Positions 53,467 to 63,057 are shown, counted from the first letter of the stretch. The stretch is DNA of 64,000 nt from Macrostomum hystrix (GCA_950097015.1 CATNEN010000032.1:2208501-2272500), one strand, 5' to 3'. Notes: generated from the sequence alone by a model not told the origin. Made by a program: numbers and translations.

Positions 53467-56045
53467 TCACTCGACGGATGTTGTTCGTTGCTATCAACCT
53501 CACGAATGTAACCCTTAGCCAGATGTTTGTCAATGACGGACTGATACGACTTGGCCAGTTCTTGATCCTTCAAAAGGCGTTTCTCAGTGCTCATCAGGCG
53601 CTGCTCTGCGGCTTGTCTATTCCTCGGTAGGTCTTCAGGGTTTGTCTTCCAGGGGATGGACACCTGGAAACGGCCTCCCTCCACCTTCAAGGTCGCGCGT
53701 GTCATCTCGACAACTTTCTGCTCTTCGGTTGTCATTCTGGCCTGGACTCCGCCTTCTGGAACCTCGTCAACCTCCCAGAGCTTCCGTATCAGGGACGAAG
53801 CCTCACTCTCCGCTGCCAACGCAAAGAACGCCTGCTGGTGCGCCTCTCCGATTGTTTCGACTCGATCTACTGGCCCCACACAGGTCCATCCGATTGGCGT
53901 CAGTCTGGCAATTGGCTCTCCAGGTTGGCCACCTACCTCCCGACAGGCAAAGTGTAGATCCGCATGGTCAACGCCGATCAGCATGTCGATCGTCTGCTTC
54001 CCCTCGATTTTGTCAAAGGGCACCCCGCGCAGGTGGGCCCAGCGTTTCGAAAGCAGACTCCAATCTACCGCTTGCATCCCGCCCGTCACCTTTTCAGTCG
54101 TGTGCGCCGTCACTCTTGTTCGGAAGGCTCCGTCTAGGCTGCGAATGTCAACTTCAACCGGAATCGTCTGAAAGGTGCTCACTTGTCCATTCAGAACCTT
54201 AACAGTCATGGATTCGAACTTGCCGTCAAGACCGAGTTCCGCTGCTACATCCGTACCTTCGTGGTGGTACGCTGCTGACTTCACCTGCACTCGTGGGTGC
54301 AGCAGTCGATGATGCTTCGCCTTGCACCCCTCTACATTGCAGAATGCCACTCGCTTGCACTCTCCTAGGCGATGGTTAGCTCCTAAACAGCAGAAGCACA
54401 GTCGCTTGTCTCGGACAGCCGCCCACCTAGCTTCTGGCTCCATTCGTTGAAACCTCGAGCAAGCCCACACACCATGTGGTGCTCCACAGAAGCTACAGCC
54501 TTTGCGCTCCACCACTCGCTCACCACTCTGGCTACTCAAACTTTCCAGTTTTCCGAAATGCGTTCGCGCTGCGGGCTCTCCTCGATACACACTCAGTCGC
54601 ACCTTTGCTCCACTGTCCCTCCCTACATCGCCTGATGAAGCCACGCCTCTCACGGCCTCACACGCCACCGTCAGATACTCCGCTTCCTTCAGAAGCCATT
54701 GATGCAGCACAATGAGTGAGTCTTCGCGCCTAGATTCTCCTACCCACCGATGAAAACGAGTCAATGTTTCTGCTGGCAGCTTCTTCTGAACTCTTAAGTA
54801 CATCAGTCCGTTGTTGTTCAATTCACTCTCTCGCCCTGCCGCCCTCAGATTAACTACCGTCACATCCAGTAAATCTGCAAGTTTCTTTAGTTGCACCGCG
54901 TTCTCTGACTGAATTGGTCGGAAGTTGTCTAAATCTTCCAGTGCGAGCATCAACCTGCGCCGCTCCCCGCCGTACTCTCGCTCAAGCCGTTCAAGCGCCG
55001 CTCTGTACGCGAATTCTGAGTAGCCTAGATTGGCTATAAGTCTTAAGGCCTCACCCTGCAGTGACTGGCGCAATTGCAATAGTTTGTAAGCATTAGAGGA
55101 GGGTGCCGCGTCAACACAGGCATAAAATGCGGCTCTCCAACCCTCATACTGCCTTTTGTCTCCGCTAAACACTGGAATGGCCACTCGCTGTAGCTGCCGC
55201 CACATATCTTGCCCTACGGCCTCAGCCGGCCCTTGACTGTACATTCCAGTCCGTTGGTATGATTGGCCAGCCTGCCACTCCATTTGAGGTTGGTGTTCAA
55301 CCCTCTCAGCGCCTATTGCAGACTTCCACCCACTCACTTTGTCTCCACGGACATTGTACACTTCTCCGGTTTGAGTAGGCTGCTTCACGGCACTCTCGCT
55401 AGGCCTGATTCCCTTGCCTCCAACTCTCGACTCAAAATCTGCTCTTCTAGCTGCGCTGACATCAACATTATTGCTGTTCTCCGACCAATCGGCTCCAATC
55501 GCAAGGCTCTGTTCATTAGCAACCATTGCCAGTCTTTCCATCTCATTCTCCATCTCCCGAAGTCTAGCTTCATAGTCTTCTTTCATCCTTCGCTGACGTT
55601 CTCCTATTTCCGCCCTCCGACTCAGTGCCGCTTCCACCTCCTTCCGCCGCATCCCTCTCTCTTCATAATTCACACACTCTGATCCAGTTTGCCACGTCTT
55701 CTTTCTCAAATCAGCAATCAAGCTCACTACCTCACCAAACTCGCTTTCTAGTGTCTCCAGCTCCTTGATCGTACGTCGGCGTAGCGGCAGATTGTCTTCG
55801 GCGAGTTCCAGCAGCTTCTCCAACTCCGCAGTGGCACTCTCGAAAAGCTTCTCCAGCAGAATCATTTGTTGTTGTACTTCGGCGATCTCCTGGCGTCCGA
55901 TGGCGATCTGCTGCACCAATTGATTTCTCGCCTTGGTAAAGGCAGTCTTGGCTTTCGTCTTAGCGGCCTTCACGACCATAATTTGCTCCTCCTGAGCATC
56001 GACCTCGTCCTCCTGCTTGTCCACGTCGTTTCCGTCTCTAGACAT
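53367..56045 (-). CDS. BEL/Pao Gag and protease remnant, frameshifted into Pol
   Basis: Start at ATG 56,045 (MSRDGNDVDKQ); 892 aa. Residues about 20-190 are a long coiled coil (AEVQQQMILLEKLF, ELEKLLELAED). The Gag core has VAIPVFSGDKRQYEGWRAAF. Two zinc knuckles follow: CSFCGAPHGVWAC and CFCCLGANHRLGEC, plus CNVEGCKAKHHRLLH. The region that should be the aspartic protease keeps its distal half (IDMLIGVDHADLHF) but I see no DSG/DTG active site. The start of RT (LAKGYIREVDSNEQHPSSEW) is in this frame, then the frame is lost at TGGTTTTG near 53,465 (one T too few) and ends at 53,367. Confidence 0.9.
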   Translation of the reverse strand: MSRDGNDVDKQEDEVDAQEEQIMVVKAAKTKAKTAFTKARNQLVQQIAIGRQEIAEVQQQMILLEKLFESATAELEKLLELAEDNLPLRRRTIKELETLESEFGEVVSLIADLRKKTWQTGSECVNYEERGMRRKEVEAALSRRAEIGERQRRMKEDYEARLREMENEMERLAMVANEQSLAIGADWSENSNNVDVSAARRADFESRVGGKGIRPSESAVKQPTQTGEVYNVRGDKVSGWKSAIGAERVEHQPQMEWQAGQSYQRTGMYSQGPAEAVGQDMWRQLQRVAIPVFSGDKRQYEGWRAAFYACVDAAPSSNAYKLLQLRQSLQGEALRLIANLGYSEFAYRAALERLEREYGGERRRLMLALEDLDNFRPIQSENAVQLKKLADLLDVTVVNLRAAGRESELNNNGLMYLRVQKKLPAETLTRFHRWVGESRREDSLIVLHQWLLKEAEYLTVACEAVRGVASSGDVGRDSGAKVRLSVYRGEPAARTHFGKLESLSSQSGERVVERKGCSFCGAPHGVWACSRFQRMEPEARWAAVRDKRLCFCCLGANHRLGECKRVAFCNVEGCKAKHHRLLHPRVQVKSAAYHHEGTDVAAELGLDGKFESMTVKVLNGQVSTFQTIPVEVDIRSLDGAFRTRVTAHTTEKVTGGMQAVDWSLLSKRWAHLRGVPFDKIEGKQTIDMLIGVDHADLHFACREVGGQPGEPIARLTPIGWTCVGPVDRVETIGEAHQQAFFALAAESEASSLIRKLWEVDEVPEGGVQARMTTEEQKVVEMTRATLKVEGGRFQVSIPWKTNPEDLPRNRQAAEQRLMSTEKRLLKDQELAKSYQSVIDKHLAKGYIREVDSNEQHPSSEWFCRTLLLFELTRKQQRCELFSMHLRDAEESV

Positions 56046-56080
56046 TGTTGGTTGTTTAACCACGCTCTGCTACCAGTTTA

Positions 56081-56370
56081 TGTTCTCTTCAGCGAGAAAG
56101 ACATAAGAGTTTTTAAAAAAGGTCTTTGATCTCTCTTTCTTTATCTTTGGCTCCCGTCTGGGCCACAATATATTTTTCTTAGCTGAGCGAGCCGGACGAT
56201 GAAAAATACTCAAACCAAAAAAACCCTTCACAAAAACTCATACGCGCACACAGAAAACTCTTATAACAATGCCAGTCGCGGAGTGGGGCGGACGGACAAG
56301 GGGGTAAGAAAAACCACGCACGAAACATCAACCCCTCGCCAAACACTGGCCTACACCTCTCATCACAACA
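56081..56370 (-). repeat. BEL 5' LTR
   Basis: Same sequence as the 3' LTR as far as compared; flanked outside by TCGCT. Confidence 0.95.
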
Positions 56371-56375
56371 TCGCT

Positions 56376-56932
56376 TATAGTTCGTACAGGTTGTACCGAA
56401 CGTAGAGCAAAACGTAAAGAACGTACCGATCACATTTTATTCTTCTCTGTATATATATACCAAAATTGGGGTGGGTGCACGTCATGCTTGAGTGCGCATA
56501 CAACGAACAAAGAGCGCTGCATGAGGTTACGACAAATAGCTAGCGCGTGAGAAAAGTGGCGGGAATTCAAAATAAGAAAATGTCTTTATTATTCACTGCC
56601 TCACTACTCGTACATGCCTCGTGGCATTTGATTTGGTTGTTTTCAGTGGCTCGCATGATTGCCAGTCTGTAGGGGACATTTCGAGCCTTAATAAAACATG
56701 CGCAGCATTGCAGTATTTCAATGCACACTCGCACACACTTTTCAAGATCTGTCACAGACGACGCTATTAAATAGACAACTCAATTTTTCAACAGAAAACG
56801 CAAAAATTATCTGATAGTCGGCGCCGACGTCAGCCAGGTCCCATAGCCAGGCCGCTGCAGGAAACACAATAATTTAATGTCCTGGGCGGTCATCGAGCAA
56901 ACTCGTACATTTGATTCTCATCTCTAGGCATG
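56376..56932. other. host DNA with TATA and CACCC box
   Basis: On minus, CACCCACCCC (56,477-56,468) is followed nine bases later by TATATATATA (56,458 down). The BEL element inserted about 75 bp downstream of this TATA box, in the same orientation. No other gene seen. Confidence 0.45.
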
Positions 56933-57694
56933 TCAGAACACTGGCTGGCACTCGCAGATAAACGGCTGGTTGGGATAGCAATAATAGTCGTCGATTCCCC
57001 CGTCTGCGTAGCCGCTCCACAGGCCAGCGCAGTTCGTGTTTCCGCCTCCGTTGGGTTCGCCGGCGTGCCAGACGTTGGGGTCGATCTGCCGGTCGCAGGC
57101 GGTCCAGAACCAGTTGGCCTTGATGACCGGATCCGTGCCGATTTTCAGGTAGCCGCCGATGTAAAAGTTCTGAGTCGGTGCAGTCTGCTGCTTCAGGTAG
57201 CGAAGGTACAGGGCTTCATCGAGATCACCTGCATCCGAAAACTTGGCCAGTCCCGGATCAGAACTGCAGGCCAGGTTGGCAGTGGTCCAGTTCGGAGCTG
57301 GGGAAGTCACGACCTTGTATGAGGTGCCGTACCTGGTGTGCTGGTATCCAGGTGGACACAGACGACCCGGAGGCACTCCAGGCAGAGACCTCACGTACAC
57401 AGTGACCTGATTGGTGCAGCTCAGCTCAGACTGCACTCGGTGACTGCACGCATCGAACAGGAACAGCTTGCACTCACATGAGCTGCTTGACAGCAGCCTG
57501 AAGGCCTGGCACTTTTCCGTTTTAGAACAGTGAGCACCGCACTCCAATACAGTGCATACCCCTGCAACGATTTGAAAGAATTTTGAGTCCACGCAGTCCA
57601 CTCCAGAGGCTTTGTGGAAAGCGGCAGAGTTGTCGGGCGCAGTGAGAACAGCTGGCACCAACAGCAGCAGCAGCAGCAGAGCACACAGGTGCAT
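56933..57694 (-). CDS. secreted C-type lectin 3, 253 aa
   Basis: ATG 57,694, signal peptide MHLCALLLLLLLVPAVLTA. Apart from lacking the Ala-Pro duplication, residues 1 to the EPN motif match lectin 2 essentially exactly. Beyond EPNGG the sequence becomes GNTNCAGLWSGYADGGIDDYYCYPNQPFICECQPVF, clearly different. Domain make-up is the same: Cys-rich PAN-like segment and a lectin domain with EPN but no WND. The switch from identity to divergence is abrupt. 5' flanks are also nearly identical to lectin 2 for about 100 bp. Confidence 0.9.
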   Translation of the reverse strand: MHLCALLLLLLLVPAVLTAPDNSAAFHKASGVDCVDSKFFQIVAGVCTVLECGAHCSKTEKCQAFRLLSSSSCECKLFLFDACSHRVQSELSCTNQVTVYVRSLPGVPPGRLCPPGYQHTRYGTSYKVVTSPAPNWTTANLACSSDPGLAKFSDAGDLDEALYLRYLKQQTAPTQNFYIGGYLKIGTDPVIKANWFWTACDRQIDPNVWHAGEPNGGGNTNCAGLWSGYADGGIDDYYCYPNQPFICECQPVF

Positions 57695-57822
57695 CTCAGG
57701 TGATTAACTTGATGAAATGTTAAATTTTTGCACTGTTTTAATGCTCACCAACACTGGGCATGCAAACTGCATTTAGACCGGTGCTTTTAACAGACCAGAT
57801 GCATTTATTGGCTCCTTTTAGC

Positions 57823-57830
57823 TTTTTATA
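57823..57830 (-). promoter_or_regulatory. candidate TATA box of lectin 3
   Basis: TATAAAAA on minus about 130 bp upstream of the ATG. Confidence 0.4.
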
Positions 57831-58109
57831 TTTGCTAACGGAAAAATGTCGCAGCGTCCTATCGTCTGTTTAAAATTTTTGTCTCTATGCTGGAAAGAAA
57901 TTTTGCGCAGCATTTTCCAAGCTTTTAGTCATCTTAGATCTGATTCTGTTTAATGCGATCTCATTTTTAGCTCCATGGCATGCTCCACCTTCTTTCAGTG
58001 TCTCATTGCTCTGCCCTAAAATGTCACCGTGCTAAAAGCTCGCTGCTGATCGTAGATTTAAGCTTTTAACTGCTGCGAGTAAGCTAGATAGTCACTGCAC
58101 GGTGCACGG
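57831..58109. other. spacer
   Basis: No feature recognised. Confidence 0.3.
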
Positions 58110-59285
58110 TGGTCCCACACTCGCACCCGTGCCTCAAGATCCTGGAGAGCTGCGCCAGGCTGCACGTTCTTACCGACGCAATACCGGCCACGCTTCTCCT
58201 GAGCCAGAGGTACAAGGTCAAAATCGAACCTCGCCTACAGATGGAACGAGGCGGAGATCCACTGTTTCACAAATGGCTCCCTGATAAATGGTAAATCCGG
58301 CTTCGGGACGTGCATTGTCGAGAATGGAGAAGTGGAGCTTCTCCCACCACACTGGAGGCGACTCCAGTGCTTTTTAGCGCGAAGAGCTCGCCATTAGCTC
58401 GTGTGCAGCAGAGCTGCGCTGCAGGCAGCTCGGTGGCCGGAGTATCTTTTTTTCACTCGGAGAAGAATGGGAGATGGGATGGGAGTGGATGGGATCCAGG
58501 CGGCCTTGCTGACTCTGCCGCAGCACCACCTGCTCTACTTCTGCTCTAGACTGCAACGCCCAGCTCAATGTGCTTGCGCGGAGCAACACTGTGGAGCTCC
58601 CCTGGATCCCTGGGCACGCCGGTTTGCCAGGAAATGAGCGGGCAGACCCGCTTGCCAGGGCTGGATCCGCTGGTTCCCTGGTCTGACCAGGCCCAGTTGC
58701 TGCCATCCCCGCATCAGTCATCAACTCGCGTATCAAGCGCTGGATGGAATCCGAGCACCGTCGTAGGTGGACGAACACTCTGAACTGCTGCCAGTCCAGA
58801 GCCGCTGTCCCCTACCCAACCCTCAGCTGCCCAGAGCCCTCCTTAAGCTCAACCGCAGTGATCTTTGAGCAGTTAGCATGGCCCTCTCGGGACATGGCTG
58901 CTTCTCCCGCCACCGTTTCCTTCAAGGCAATGTGCCGGAGGAGCGGTGCCCTTTCTGCAACTCTGACCGCGAAAATGCGGAGCATTTCATATGCGACTGC
59001 CCGGTGTTCACCAGGGCAAGGCTCAAGCATCTCGGACCAAACCTGGACCTCTTCGACGCTTGCAGACCCGAGAACATCCATCTGCTAGCACGGTACCTGA
59101 AGGACACCGGGCGCGCGAACTTCTTCCCCACCGCCGGTAGGAAGGATCCTGCAGTGGGCGAGATCACCGGATCCCCCTGAGTGCCACTGCCTCGTTCGCG
59201 AGCCGTTGGTCGCCAGGGTTTAGAGAAATTGACGGTTCCTCCGCCTCCTCGCTGCATCCGCCTGTCCGACGCACCCTGCAGCTAA
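58110..59285 (+). pseudogene. 3' half of a LINE: RNase H and zinc-finger tail
   Basis: Pieces in several frames. RNase H signatures are AALQAARW (about 58,413) and LPWIPGHAGLPGNERAD (58,600-58,650), the conserved His/Asp end. Downstream is the tail seen in RNase H-bearing non-LTR elements: HRFLQGNVPEERCPFCNS and AEHFICDCPVF (58,915-59,010), a C-x2-C...H-x4-C finger. Frame breaks near 58,310, 58,690 and 58,880. It lacks the RT and is a 5'-truncated, decayed copy. Different from the RT relic at 42,748, which ends without RNase H. Confidence 0.75.
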
Positions 59286-59287
59286 GT

Positions 59288-59783
59288 CAGGGGTGGGATA
59301 AAATGGGATGGGGATGGGAATGGGATGGGATGGTATTTGACAACAATGGGATGGGATGGTATGTGACAACAATGGGATGGGGTGGGAGAAGAATGGGATG
59401 GGATGGGAGAAGAATGGGATGGGAGAAGAATGGGATGGGAGAAGAATGGGATGGGAGAAGAATGGGATGTGAGAAGAATGGGATGGGGTGGGACAAGAAT
59501 GGGATGGGATGGGATGGGACAATAATGGAATGGGATGGTATGTGACAACAATGGGATGGGGTGGGAGAAGAATGGGATGGGATGGGAGAAGAATGGGATG
59601 GGAGAAGAATGGGATGGGAGAAGAATGGGATGGGAGAAGAATGGGATGTGAGAAGAATGGGATGGGGTGGGACAAGAATGGGATGGGATGGGATGGGACA
59701 ATAATGGAATGGGATGGTATGTGACAACAATGGGATGGGGTGGGAGAAGAATGGGATGGGATGGGAGAAGAATGGGATGGGGA
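59288..59783. repeat. GGGATGGGA array with 179-bp higher-order repeat
   Basis: Short units (GGGATGGGAGAAGAAT and relatives) organised in a 179-bp block marked by ATGTGACAAC at 59,361, 59,540 and 59,719. It begins directly at the end of the LINE relic. Confidence 0.9.
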
Positions 59784-59851
59784 GGCCGCAGCATCCACAC
59801 AAATTTTGAGCTCAGCTGATGCAGGTAAAGCGGAGTGGAGTGAGTTACTAG

Positions 59852-59950
59852 AATGGTTAAGTGTCTTGCTTCCGGATAAAAAAATTATATTGAGCTGAAA
59901 TCGAACTCCTGACTCTCAGTCAATAGTCCGAGGCTGTTGCGATTAAGAAT
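59852..59950 (-). mobile_element. possible tRNA-derived SINE fragment
   Basis: GAGTTCGATTTC resembles a Pol III B box (minus strand), and GGTTAAGTGTCTTGCTTCCGG on plus recalls the body of several animal SINEs. No clear A box. Confidence 0.3.
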
Positions 59951-60748
59951 TCCCCGTAGCCTTTGGATAGCTCACGGAGGCACGTTAATGGCAACGGATT
60001 TGAGCTTATGCAACTTTCAGTAAGCTTTTGCTTTCATTATTTGCCGTTTGCAGACTGTTTTGCTTGGTTTTTCAAAAGGAGGTTCGAAAATGATTGCGAA
60101 ATTGTCTTTAGAACGGCTGGTTGCATTGCTCAGTTCCTGCTTTTATTGATTGAAAAAGTCTATTGTAATTAGAGGTCCCATTGTTCTATACTGTTGCTAC
60201 TCTCAAGCTTTTCCCAATGCGTGGTGCACCTTAGACTAGCCCAGAGGCAGTGTTGCGTGTATAAATGACTGCTCATTGCCTGAACAAAATGCATTCCATA
60301 TAAATAAGCAGGTGAATTAAAACAATATATTTTCATTCTAATACAATTGTAAAGACAGTCCCACGTGCCTCCTCGCCAAAAAACAGGTGAGTTTAGGTGA
60401 GGTTCCTTACTAGCTCGCGTTTGCTTCAAAATTTCAGTTGCATCGATTGATTATGTAACAACAATGTCCAAGCATTTGTATATTTTTTGTTCCGAGTGAG
60501 ACCTAAACAGATCATTGAAGACATTTGTCTGAATACATAGTCTGGCAGATCAGACAAGTAATTTGAAATCGCTAATTAACTGAATTGTCTTCTCATCGAT
60601 AGCCTTTGATGTTTCCGATTCATTGACAAAAAAATTATTTTTAATTTCTACATTAAATTGGTGTGAAAGGACATGTTCAGATTAATTAGGCAAATTAGAA
60701 ATGCTTTTGAGGGAAAACAAACACAGAAATGAGAATAAGGATAGGGTG
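59951..60748. other. AT-rich spacer
   Basis: No gene recognised. Confidence 0.4.
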
Positions 60749-61015
60749 TGAGAGGAACAGGATGGGGTGGATGGGAGAAAATGAGATGGGACGGGAGAAA
60801 ACGGGATGGGATGGGAGAAAATGAGATGGGATGGGAGAAAATGGGATGGGGTGGGAGAAAATGAGATGGGATGGGAGAAAAACAAGATGGGGTGGGAGAA
60901 AAATAGGATGGCAGAAAAATGGGATGGGATGGGATAAGAATGGGATGGGATGGGATAAGAATGGGATGGGATGGGATAAGAATGTGATGGGATGGGATAA
61001 TAATGGGATAATAAT
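60749..61015. repeat. GATGGGATGGGA array, left part
   Basis: Units such as GATGGGATGGGAGAAAATGA grading into GATGGGATGGGATAAGAAT and ending in ATAATAATATAATAAT next to the SINE. Confidence 0.85.
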
Positions 61016-61020
61016 ATAAT

Positions 61021-61400
61021 AATTGACACTAGACCCAAGGGCCAGTGCAGGTGTTGTGTCAGGCACACTAGCAGGTGGGGTTGCACACCTATTATACTCC
61101 CCGGCTCTCTCGGACACCGGTTGACAGCCGCGTGTCAGCAATGGAATTTATTTTTTCAAACATGTCGGGAGCATCCAAACCCCACAGAATTGCGCACAGA
61201 ACTGCTTTATTTCACGCCAGCCGGAATTATTATTACCCGACGAAATGTCGGTACTCATTTGCAGCTGAGTAGACTGTGTGTACATCAGGGCAAAGCAGCT
61301 TGCCAAAGGCTGCACGAATAGTTCTAGACTAGGTCGGGAGTCGAACCCAGGACCATCTGATCCAGAGTCCGACACCTGACTGACTGAGCTATCCGCCCAT
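61021..61400 (-). mobile_element. tRNA-derived SINE
   Basis: The minus-strand head (61,398 down) begins GGGCGGATAGCTCAGTCAGT, containing an A box (61,391-61,375). An anticodon-like loop CTCTGGA (CTG, Gln-type) and a B box GGTTCGACTCC (61,347-61,337) follow. The head resembles a tRNA for about 70 bases but lacks the 3' acceptor strand, then continues with about 300 bp of unrelated body and ends in an ATT-rich tail at 61,020. This is the structure of a Pol III-transcribed SINE. The anticodon stem has one mismatch, so it is not a functional tRNA. Confidence 0.75.
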
Positions 61401-61403
61401 ACA

Positions 61404-61600
61404 TAGGGATGTATGGGATAGGATGGGATAATAATTAGATGGGATGGGATAATAATGAGATGGGATGGGAGATATTGGGAATTGGATGGTAGAGGATTGT
61501 GAATGGGATTTTAGAGGAATGTGAATAGGATGGGATGGGAGAAATAAGAAAGGGATGTGAGTTGAACGGGATCGGATAGGAGAGGAGTGGAAGGAGCAAA
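61404..61600. repeat. GATGGGATGGGATAATAAT array, right part
   Basis: Degenerate continuation of the left array on the other side of the SINE. Confidence 0.75.
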
Positions 61601-62016
61601 AATAGAAGAAACGGGGTGGAATCTAGATGCAAATGCACTAAACAGTGCTTACAGACGGCACCCTGAGGTTTGTATTCACCAACTTTAGCCACAGTTGAGT
61701 AGCGAGCAGCTGCTAAGTGAAAGACGCGAAAAAAAGTTGGTACATCGCAAAAGAAGGCCGTGCATCCTACATTCAGGATTCATCGTCGAGTCTGTTTGAA
61801 ATTAACCGAAAGCTCACTAATTAGTGTCATGTATTCAAGTGCTAACAGGCTGCTGCTAAAATTAAGTCTTCTAACTGCGGCTGCGAAAAAAAGTTCTCGG
61901 CGGCGTGTCGGGAGACATCAAAGCGCGCCGCTATCACACCTCGGCTTAATTATTGCGGCACGCACTGCCGGCCCAACCTGCCAAACACGGTCTTGCCGAA
62001 GTCAAGTGTCTCCCCG
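61601..62016. other. upstream region of the 62,238 gene
   Basis: No coding feature recognised; GC rises toward the promoter. Confidence 0.4.
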
Positions 62017-62144
62017 CCAATCAGCGACCTCCTGGCCTCTCTAATTGCGATTTTTTAGGCGGCGAGAAGAGAAAGAAAGGTGCGATCTGCGCAGGTGGGG
62101 TGGGTGTTCCGGAGGGGCCAGCGCACAGGAGTGGCTATATAAAA
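62017..62144 (+). promoter_or_regulatory. Pol II promoter: CCAAT, GGGGTGGGTG and TATA boxes
   Basis: GCCAATCAGC (CCAAT at 62,017-62,021), GGGGTGGGTG (62,097-62,106) and CTATATAAAAC (TATA at 62,136-62,144) precede the ATG at 62,238. The start of transcription is expected near 62,166. Confidence 0.7.
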
Positions 62145-62237
62145 CAGAGATCCGTTTGTCCACTTGACCAACAGCGCTCACTTCCTTCTCAAGTTTCACT
62201 GCTCAAGCTAATCAGAGACTTCTGAGCTCGAACTGTC

Positions 62238-62576
62238 ATGGCCAGAAGACGCGTCACTTTCGACGGCTCCTTCAGCTCTGGCATCAGCACGGAGGCCAGG
62301 CTGCGTCATCGGCTACAGACGGCGATGGCTGCAGACACTTCAGCGCTCCAGGAACTGCTGCTTGCGTCTGCTCAACCTGTGAGCATGGTGGCACTGCCGG
62401 AGTTCTATCACAGACAGCCGATTGAATTCAAGGACAGGCGCGCCGACTCGGGCACTGATGGCGGACAACTTCTCAGGATGTCGGCCGCAGATCGTGACGG
62501 CTTCCTTCATCACTGTCAGGATCAGGACAACCAGGCTGCTGGCAACTTGATTCATCTGGGCAGTTTGCAGCCATAG
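62238..62576 (+). CDS. unrecognised 112-aa protein
   Basis: Single-exon frame MARRRVTFDGSFSSGISTEA... ending LIHLGSLQP. The frame has coding-like GC-rich codons in an AT-rich neighbourhood, a full promoter about 95 bp upstream and a poly(A) signal about 360 bp downstream, so it is probably a real, TATA-regulated gene. No signal peptide or membrane segment is visible. The N-terminus is basic (ARRR); a short helix-prone part (RLRHRLQTAMAADTSALQEL) follows. I recognise no family; a lineage-specific gene is likely. Confidence 0.6.
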   Translation: MARRRVTFDGSFSSGISTEARLRHRLQTAMAADTSALQELLLASAQPVSMVALPEFYHRQPIEFKDRRADSGTDGGQLLRMSAADRDGFLHHCQDQDNQAAGNLIHLGSLQP

Positions 62577-62933
62577 ACCGACTTATCTCGCTTTTGGATA
62601 ATCCTAGTCTTGTTGATTGTATTTTACCGCTAGTTTGAACACTAAGTTTTGCTTGCGATTTCATTTCATTGTTTTGCTTTTCTTTCACAAATCGTGTTTT
62701 GATGAGTTCCTTGTTCCAATGCTCAATTTTCCGGGCTGTGATAACTTCTGTAAATAGGCCCTCCTGACTGTTTTTAATGTTTTAAGTCAATGTGCATGCC
62801 GAGTCAATCAATATCAGCAACTATGCTCTAGACTCCTCTAGAAACTCGCTTAAACTCTGCAAAGTTTTGCAGTGAAATAATTGTAGGGAAATTCAGCGAT
62901 TGAGTTTTTGGTTACTTTCCTTTTACATTCGCT

Positions 62934-62939
62934 AATAAA
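62934..62939 (+). terminator. poly(A) signal candidate
   Basis: AATAAA in CGCTAATAAAGAG, 360 bp after the stop of the 112-aa gene. Confidence 0.5.
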
Positions 62940-63057
62940 GAGATTCTGAGAAAAGTACCGAGTCAAGAATTCAGTAAAGCAAAAACATAATCCATAAAAA
63001 CTGATAAATGCAAATCAATTTAGTCGCTAAAACATGCACTCATGAAGAATAAAAATC

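Larger units (their letters stand above)
49634..56375 (-). mobile_element. BEL/Pao LTR retrotransposon, full length, TCGCT target duplication
   Basis: LTRs at 49,639-49,928 and 56,081-56,370 (290 bp each, apparently identical) are bounded by TCGCT at 49,634-49,638 and 56,371-56,375. On minus, the 5' LTR is followed by TGGTAGCAGAGCGTGG, the usual type of BEL primer-binding site, and the 3' LTR is preceded by a purine tract AAGGGGGGGA (49,938-49,929). Gag-Pol occupies 56,045 to 50,479. Element length is 6.73 kb. Matching LTRs mean recent insertion, yet the coding region has a frameshift and a damaged protease. Confidence 0.95.

Noticed and set aside
52010-54202. Plus-strand frames of 130-195 aa within the BEL element
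   Set aside because: Antisense shadows of Gag-Pol.
59220-59802. Pro/His/Ser-rich frames of 170-190 aa
   Set aside because: GATGGGA array read antisense.
61330-61400. Functional tRNA-Gln gene
   Set aside because: The acceptor stem has no 3' partner, the anticodon stem has a mismatch, and the body continues as a SINE.
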